From the NCBI GenBank assembly GCA_018816865.1, contig JAHIUW010000029.1:1-64000 (forward strand): a DNA stretch of 64,000 bases, read 5' to 3'. Each line of letters opens with the position of its first letter. Position 1 is the stretch's first letter. Below, piece after piece: positions 30,856 through 39,800 of this stretch. Under the pieces are notes generated by a model that was not told the DNA's origin, did not search any database, and was given only the letters and a program-made list of their open reading frames with translations. A program made the position numbers and the translations under genes. This DNA is from Pseudomonadota bacterium (GTDB lineage: Bacteria > Desulfobacterota > Desulfovibrionia > Desulfovibrionales > Desulfovibrionaceae).

Positions 30856-33800
30856 TTGCCCCAGCAGATTGAATTGATCCCCCTGGATGAAGAGCAGCCC
30901 AGAGTGCCTGCGGCCGGACGGCAGATCATGCTTGTACCCCTGGACGACGACCAGCCCGAGGAGAAGCCCAGCTTCGTTGAGCGGTTCGTGATGCCCGGGG
31001 TGGAAGCGGCCCAGGCCGCTCAACCTGTGGCAGCTCCAAAGCAGGATGACGACCTGTGGGATATGGGCTCTCTCAAGGCCAGCTTTCAACCTTATGCCGA
31101 TGCAGCCCGTGGTCTGGCCGCTGGTTCCGCTTCTGTGGGTGAATCCGTAGGCTCCGGCATCCAATACCTCGGGAACAGGTTTGGAGCGGACGGCATGGCC
31201 GGGGCCGGAAAGGACTTGGCCGACTACTACAGCAAGCAGGGTGAAGCCTTCGCTCCGCCTGAGAGGATTCAGGGAAACGTCTTGGATAACCCGAGGCTGC
31301 TTGGTGATCCATCGTGGTGGGCCTACAACACCGCGCAGATGGTGCCGTCACTCGCGGCGGCGATGCTCCCCGGTGCTGGTGCCGGAAAGGCCGTCCAGAT
31401 AGGCGGGAAGGCGTTGCAACTGACACCCCAGGTCATTGCCAGGGCGGCGGCGTTCGCCCAGGCCGTCGGAGCTGGTACTGCCGGCGGCGCATTGGAGGGG
31501 GCCAGCACATACCGCGAAGTTCTCAACAATGGCGGCGGCGAGGAAGAGGCCGCAAGAGCCGCCGAGATTATGGGGCTTGGGTCAACGGTGCTCAATGCCG
31601 CATCCTTCGGGACCATGCTTGGCAAGGCTGGGACAGGGGCGGCGGCCAAGGTCGGGAAACATGTCTTGTCCGCAGCCACGGAAGGTGTTTCCGAGGCCGC
31701 TGAGGAGCCGTGGGAAGAGTATGCAAAGAGCTTCGCGCACTACCTGGAGACAGGGGACTTTGATCCGAAGACGTGGACCAAGATGGTGGACGCCGCAAAG
31801 ACACGCGGCCTGAACGTCTTGGGACCTGCTGCCTTGACCGGTGGTGCCGGGTCCATGATCGCTGGTGGCTCTGAATCCGATGGCCAGACTGAACAGATTG
31901 CCCCCCAATCCAATCCCCAGGGCCGACCCGTTGACCTGATCCCCCTCGAGGATACCGAGGCTGAACCCCTGACCCTTGGCGAGGAGCAACTCGTCCAGCG
32001 CGGTGACGCGGCTTTCCCGAAGCAGCAGGACCAGTTCCTTGAGCGGGCCGGGCAGGAGCGCGAGGTGCCCCTGGACCTGACGCGGATCGAGCAGCGTGGG
32101 TATCCGGACGCTGTGGAATTTGACCTGGATCAGGCCGGACGTGAGGCGGCCAGGGCCAGATATCTGGAGAGCGGCCAGGAACAGGCGGCCACGCCGCAGC
32201 CCGTGGGGCCGGAAGGGGAGCGCGCGGCGGACTTGCTGCGCGGCCTGAACCGGAACCTTCCTGTGCCGTTCGAGGCGCGTCCGGACGGGACGCCCATCGC
32301 CATGGGAGAGGCCCAGGGAACGCCGATTGAGCTGGTGCCGATGGACGAGGCCCAGCCTGTTGTCGCTGATGAAACACAGGCAAAGCCTGTTGTGATTGGC
32401 GAGAAGCCAGCTCAGCAAACACAAGAATTTCAATCCGTGCAGGTCGAGAACATGCCGGGGCCGGACTTCGAGCAGTTGGATGGCTTTCTCAGGCGGACGC
32501 CGGAGATGGTCCCTGGTCGGGTCGTGGACGCGCCTATGGCACGGGAACAGAAGCAGGAGAACCAGGAGCGCTTGCCCCAAGAAGCTCTCAGGCCAATGGC
32601 CCAGCGCATCGTCAATGCCGAAAACAGTTTCATCACCTCGGTGATGGAGCAATTCGGCAAGTCCCGTGAACAGGCTGAAAACGTCCTGGGTGAGTTCAAA
32701 AAAGCCAAGGTAGTGAAGATTGATCCGGTGGGTGGCCAATACCAGTTGAAGGACGGCCGCCTGTGGGAGCAGGAAGTCATTGACAGAGCTGCGGGTGCCA
32801 AGGTCGAGCAAACTGCCGGGGCGTATGGCATCGAATCGCACGATGCCTTTGTTGAGCGCATGCGGTCCGGCGAAGTCACTCCGAATGAAATCCGTGGGAC
32901 CCTGGAGAGAGCCATTGAGCAAGAGGCCAATATCAAGGCCGAACTATCCAAGCTGACCAAGGACAAGCTGCTCAAGATGATGGGGGGTATCACGGCCTCA
33001 AGGTACAAGAGCGAGAGGAAAGAGATTGTTGTCAGGGCCGCCTATGACGATATGCTCATGGACTTTGCTATGGGTGGCGGTTTGTCCTTCATGGTGACTG
33101 GCAAAGCCAGTGACTCCAGGGCCAAGGCCCTGCGCGAGAAAGTCCTTGCCTACACTAAGGACGATATCAAGGCCTACGCCGAGCGCGTCCAAAAAGCCCG
33201 GGACGACTACGCCGAAAGGGTCAGGGCGTTCAAGAAGGCCCAGGACAACCCGGAGACCTTGCAAGAGTTCAAGGACTTTGTGGGTGCCCAGGGTGAGGGC
33301 AAGCTGACCGTAGAACAGCGTGCCAAATACGATGCCTTGCGTGCTGAGGAAGCGCGCCGGGTTCAGCAAGCCGAAGTGGAGCGCAAGGGCACCGTATCCC
33401 AAGTCCGCGGCATGGACGACGTGGATATGGAACTTGTTGAAACCAAGCATACCCGCGACGGTCATGACCTGTTTGTGGTGCGCCTGTCCGACCGGGTGGA
33501 CAAGGACAAGTACCGAGAACTTTTGACCAAGGCCAAGCGCCTTGGCGGTTATTATTCCCGCTACGCCAAAGGCGGTGCAATCCCCGGGTTCCAGTTCAAG
33601 ACCAGGGCTCAGGCCGATGACTTCATGGCCCTCAAGGAGCAATCAGTTTCCGTGGCCGAGCAGCAGGCCGAGCGCAAGGAAGAGAAGAGAACCAAGGCCA
33701 GATCAAAGTTGCGCGAAGCGGCCGACGCGATGGACGCCAAAGCTGATGAGGCATTGGGAGCCGACCGCAAGACCAACACCGTGAAGAGGGCGCGCGAGGC

Positions 33801-36800
33801 TGGATACGCCGAGGAGCAGGCCCAGAAGCAGAAGGCTATGGCCGCAACCATGCGCCGCATCGCCGACGCCGTTGAAAGCGGAGAGGCCCCGGCCCTGGCT
33901 GGGCTTACCCAGAAAGTGCAGATGGAGAGGCTTGAGTCACTGTTGCGCCGCGGACAATTTGAACGAGTGCGGTCTGAGAATTTGCCCCACGAGGAAGGTA
34001 GGGAGATCGTCGCGGCCGACATTGAACACGTCAAGATGCCGGTGCCGTCTATCTGGCGGGAAAACATAGAAAGCCTCGCCCGGGACTTGAGCGAAATGCC
34101 TGGGGGCAAGGCGCTAGCCAAACAGGTGCGGGCCAGGATCAGCCGCGGTTCTGGAGACAGTTACGTTTTCAACGGCACGGGGGATGAGGAGCTTGCAAGA
34201 AAGATCAGGGACAAGCTCAAGGCCAACGGGGTTACCCACCAGTGGTGGACGATCATAGAGACCATTCCGGACGTAGACCGCCTCGCCCGCATGGGCATCA
34301 CCAAGGAGTTCCAGCTCCGCGACGCACTGCGGCAGTATTTCAGCCTGCGCAAAGCCAAGGCCAAAGCCGACCCGCTCAAGGCCATGGAGCGGGATCTTAT
34401 CGGCAAGAAGATCCCCGGGTTCTTCCCGACTCCGGCCAGGATCGTGGGCAGGATGATCGAGGAGGCGGGCATCGAGCCCGGCATGAAGGTCCTTGAGCCG
34501 AGCGCCGGAAAGGGCAGTATCGCCGACAAGATCAGGGAGGCAGAGCCCGGGGCTGATCTGGACACGGTGGAACAGAACCACAGTCTGCGCGGAATCCTTG
34601 AGGCCAAGGGGCACAGGCTTGTCGGGTCCGATTTCCTTGAGCACCAGGAGAACTACGACCGCATCGTCATGAATCCGCCCTTCGAGAATCATCAGGATAT
34701 CGAACATGTCCGGCATGCCTACGACCTGCTGAAACCGGGCGGGCGCATTGTCTCCATCATGAGTTCGGGGCCGTTTTTCCGTAGTCAGAGGGCAGACGTT
34801 GAGTTCCGCTCGTGGCTTGAGAATATCGGCGCGACCTATGAACAGTTGCCGGAAGGCACGTTTAAGGACTCCGACGTTCCCACGGGCACCTCCACCTACA
34901 TGGTGACCATCGACAAGTCTGACGGAGACGTGGTAGAATCCAACCAGAAGAGGACAGACTATGAAGATGACACCCGCCGAAAAGAGACAACTTCGCCAAG
35001 CCGTGGTCAGGTTGAGCCGCAAGGTCAACAAGGCCGCCAGGACGCTGCGCAGTCGCAAGCCGAAAGACTCCGCCGAGAAATAGTCGAGGCGGCCCAGGTC
35101 GAGCATTTTTTCGAGGACGGCAAGACCGTTTTCGATTCCTTCGCATTCTTCAACAAGCTCCAGGAAGTCGTTGAATCCGGACAGATGACCCTTGATGAGG
35201 CCATGGTTTTCGTGCGCGATACTGAAAAGCGTGTCGAGAACCTGATGCAGGATGTTGACGAGGTGCCGTTTGGTGGTTCCGAGGGAGATGTCTGGATTAA
35301 GGACAAGATCATCGAGGCCATGGACGCCGCTGCCGTTGAGGGCATCCAGCGTGATACCGCCATTGACGAGTACGCGCGTGTCCTTGGTGCCCTGCGCCAA
35401 GGACGCGGATTATCCTATAAATCCATCTCCGAGAATTATGGCCGTGACGTGGCCCGGGACCTGCGCGACAGGTTTGGCCCCGGGATCTTCAAGCGTGACG
35501 GCTGGGGTGCGGACGAGATTGCCGGGGAGCTTGGATTTATCGACGACTCCGGGCGCGCCGATGGGCATGCCCTGATCGAATACCTACAGGACAAGGCCAA
35601 GACCAAGGGCCAGATCGACGAGGATCATCCGGAACCTTCGGTAAGATTCTCGCGCCGTAGGACTTCGTTCTATTCAGCCCTTGGTCGTGCAGTCGAGTCC
35701 ATGGACTTCAAGGCCATGCCCGCCACGGCCCTCGCCAGTCGGATTAAGAAGACCTCTGGCATCAAACAGGAGGAACTGGACGACCTGGGCCTGCTGGAAT
35801 GGCTGAGCACCGTGGATGGCAAGGTCACCAAGGAGCAGGTACTGGCTTACATCGAGGCCGGTGGCCCGCAGTTGGAAGAGGTGGTGAAGAGGGAAGGGGG
35901 CAACACTTGGCGCGGGGGAGCCGCTCGTGCAAACCGAGTACGGGAAGCGTTGATGGAGTTTTTTCCGGGGGATACCCGTTTACCGAACAGAGAATCCGCT
36001 CTGGAAAGAGTGGAGCTCGAGGATCGCCCAAAGATAAACCGGCTATACGATGAGCTGGACGCGGCGAGTGATCTCATGATGATCCCTCCGGACGCCATGG
36101 ATGACACCAAGTTCTCCCAATACCAGCTCCCCGGCGGCGAGAACTACCGCGAGGTATTGCTGAAGCTGCCCCTCACCGGCCAAGCCGTTTACGACAATCT
36201 CGCCATGAAGATGTTCGGGAAGTCATTCAAGGCCCTCGACTTCGCACAGTCGCGCCAAGTGACCAACGCGAGGAGAAACAGCAAACCATACCATGGCCAG
36301 CATTGGGTGGAAGAGAACGTCCTGGCCCATGTTCGTCTCAACGACCGCGTGGGTGCTGATGGCGGGAAGGTCCTGTTCATCGAGGAGATTCAGAGCGATT
36401 GGCACCAGGAAGGCAGGAATAAGGGGTATAACGGCGCTGGTGCCGAGATTCTTAAAGAGTATGAAGCCCTGGCGATGAAGAATATCCACGCGGGGCTGAC
36501 TGAACAGGAAAAGTCAAGACTCCTTGAATTGAGGCCGCTGGTTGCTGGGAAAGGGGCTGGTGGTGTCCCCAATGCCCCGTTCAAGAAGTCCTGGTATCTG
36601 CTAGCCTTCAAGCGTGTCCTGCGCATGGCCGCCGAGCAGGGCTACGATTCTGTGGCCTGGACTCCTGGAGAGGTGCAGGCCGAGCGGTACGATCTGAGCA
36701 AACAGATCAACATGGCTTCGGCCATTGCCAACGGGGATGGGACATACAACCTCGTCGTTGAGGACAAAAGCGGTAACGAGGTGTCCCCGTACTCCCGTTC

Positions 36801-39800
36801 AGGGAAAACAGTCACCCCGCAGGAAATGGAAGACACCATCGGGAAGGATTTGACCGCAAAGATTATCGCGGGGGCGGACGCCGCCAAGGGCAAACCCTGG
36901 CCGAAAACCTCCCCCATTAATCCGGCTTTCTTCACCCTGCGCGGCCTCGACCTCAAGGTTGGCGGCGATGGCATGAAGGGCTTCTACGACAATATCCTGC
37001 CCAAGGAGGTCGGCAAGTACGTTAAGAAACTCGATAAGGATACAAAGGTCGGGACGACTGAAGTTCCGGTAGTTGCCGTGGGGGATCAAGCACCCCAAGA
37101 GGCACGAACTCGGGGTCTGGATTCTGATTACAAGGACGTCTGGTCGGTGCCCATCACAGACAAGATGCGCTTGGCTGTCCTGCAGGGGCAACCCCTGTAT
37201 TCCCGCCGCGGCCAGCGCAACACCAAGGGCATCAGCGTCAATGATGTCTCCCAGGTTGTGGACAGGCAACAGGCCATGTCCGACAACGCCCCGGAGATCA
37301 AAATCATCCAAGCCATGAACAACCTGCCTGTGCATGTGCGGGAGGAATATGAACGCCGTGGCGGTGGTTTCCCAGAGTCCGCCTATGATGAGCAGACAGG
37401 AATTGTCTACTTCATAGCCAACAACATTGAATCCATGGACCGGGCCTATGCGCTGTGGTTGCATGAAGCTGGGCTGCACAACGGGGTGCGGGGACTATTC
37501 CCGAGTGACACACATTACCGAAACATGATGGATCATGTGTACCGGAGCGCTCCGAGGAATAGCCTGCGCGAGATAGAAAAGCTGTATGGCTTCAACCCCG
37601 GGAAGGTTGAAGACCGCTGGCAGGCTGCCGAGGAACACCTGGCGCGCATCGCCGAGAAGGTGCGCATGCGCGAGGTGCTGGCCCCAAGGGAGCGGAACAT
37701 CTGGCAGAGGTTCGTAATTGCGCTGCAGCGCTTCATGCGCCGCATCTTCAAGGGTGGTACGCTGGCGGACTCCGACATTGTAGATATCGTTCTGGACGCC
37801 GTGCGCTGGACGGTGACCGGGAAGCCGACTGGCGGGGCAAGAGTGGCCTATCAGAGAGCAACTGGGGAGGCCCAGGCTAGGCCCACGAGCACTAGCAGGT
37901 TCTCGCGCAGCAGCCGCAAACGCGGCCCCGGATCTTCCGCCGTACCCGAGACCGAATGGACCCAGGATAGCGCCGGGCAACAGGTCGCCGCGGACATGCG
38001 GGCATGGAAGAAGCAGGTGGATGAGGCGCTGGCCGGCACATTGCCTTCGCGGCAGATTCTACAGGTTGGAACGACTCCGGATGTGTTGCAAAAACTTGGA
38101 GCCAAAGGCCTGCCCATGGCCATGCGCCAGAGTGACTTGCGCAAGATTGTGCAGACCAAGCACGACATCCCGGCAGAGATCATAAAAGACCTCCCCTTGC
38201 ACATGTGGCAGCCGTTGGCCGTGTTTGATTCATCCACGACATCCAACAGCTTCGCGGTGCTGACCGAGTTGGAGCACAACGGTGAGGGCCTTGTTGCGAT
38301 GGTGCACCTCGACGTGGACGACATGGGCAACTTGATGATGAACAAAGTTGCCAGCGTACATGATCGCAGCGGAAAGGACGCCGGGTCGCCTGGTTGGCAG
38401 TGGGTGGTGAATCAGATCAGGGAGGGGAGGCTTAGATACTATGACAAAAAAAGAAGCTCTCGCTGGCTGAAGGACAGGTCCGGGCTGCAATTGCCCGGGG
38501 TTCTCCAGCCGGAGAGCTATCGTGGGAAGAGAATACTCACGGAAAAGGATATCGTCAAGCCCCAGGGTGCAACGCTGTTTTCGCGGTCGAGTGAGGCCCC
38601 GGAGATGAAGGGCGGTGTCCCGACCAGGGAACAGGACCCGAGCTTCTGGGCCACCGTGCGCGAGATGAAGCGCCAGGGCGCGCTCAAGCCCAAGGACATC
38701 CGCATGCTGGAGCGCATCTTCCGGCAGCCTTACTGGATTGCAAAGGAGCACGAGAAGTTTGCTCCGTTCATCAAGATCGAACAGGACCGCGAGGCGGCCC
38801 GCACCGATGCCCAGTTGAGGTCATGGGAAGAGGTGAATGATCATCTTAAGGCCCTGGACAAGGACGGCAAGAAAACCCTGAGCCAGGTGATCTGGCACAT
38901 CGAGGGCAAGAAGCTCAAAGAGGTGGAGGCCGGAAAGTTCCTCAAGGACGGCGTGGACGAGAATGGGCACCAGAAGTACAGGACCAACCCCAAGCACTAT
39001 GAGCAGCTTTTCCAGACCCTGACCAAGCACGGGATCCCCGAGGACGTGGCCACCGCCGTTGCCGCCGTGCGCCGGACCCTGGACCGGGATATGCTGGCCG
39101 CATACAACAGGCTGCGCCGGATGCGCGAAAGCCATGAGGATGCCGGATACATCGAGGAATACCGGACCATGATGGGCCAGGTGCACAACTACTTCCCGCA
39201 TGTGCGCCGGGGAACCCACTACGTCCGCATCTTCGACAAGAAGACCGGAGAGACCTTGTATCGGGAGCACTTCAGCGCCCTGCCCACGATGAAGAAGTTT
39301 GTGGGCGCGACGGTCATGCGCAAGGCCCTGGCCGAGGTGCGCAAGAACAACCCCGATGCGGACCTGTCCTGGGACTGGGGCAAGAACGAAGGCCTGCCCG
39401 AGGACGTTTACGGCTACACTATCCCTGTGGATGCCATGGAGCAGATCATCAACGCGGCCATCGACCGCCAGGGCGGGGACAAGGAGAGCCGCGCCAAGGT
39501 CAAGAGCCTGATGCATGAGGCTGTGTCCGACGTGCTCAAGACCAGGGGTTGGAGCCGACACACGATCAAGCGCCAGGGCATCCCCGGGCACGAAATGAAC
39601 GACATCGCCGGAGTGCTGTTCGACTACAAGTCGGGGCTCTATGGCTGGCTGACCAAGATGGATGCGGCCAAGGCCTTCACCGGAGAACTCTACAAGATCG
39701 ACGCCAAGAAACAACCGCGGCTGTATGGCTATTCCGCCCGCTATGTGCAGGACATGCTCCAGAATGCGGACCGGGTGGACCAGATCGTGTCCATGGTCAA

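Noticed and set aside
29290-31164. Minus-strand 624-codon frame opposite the ejection-protein genes
   Set aside because: No ribosome site or domain, Leu/Gly/His-rich shadow composition, and it crosses two plus-strand genes with good starts.
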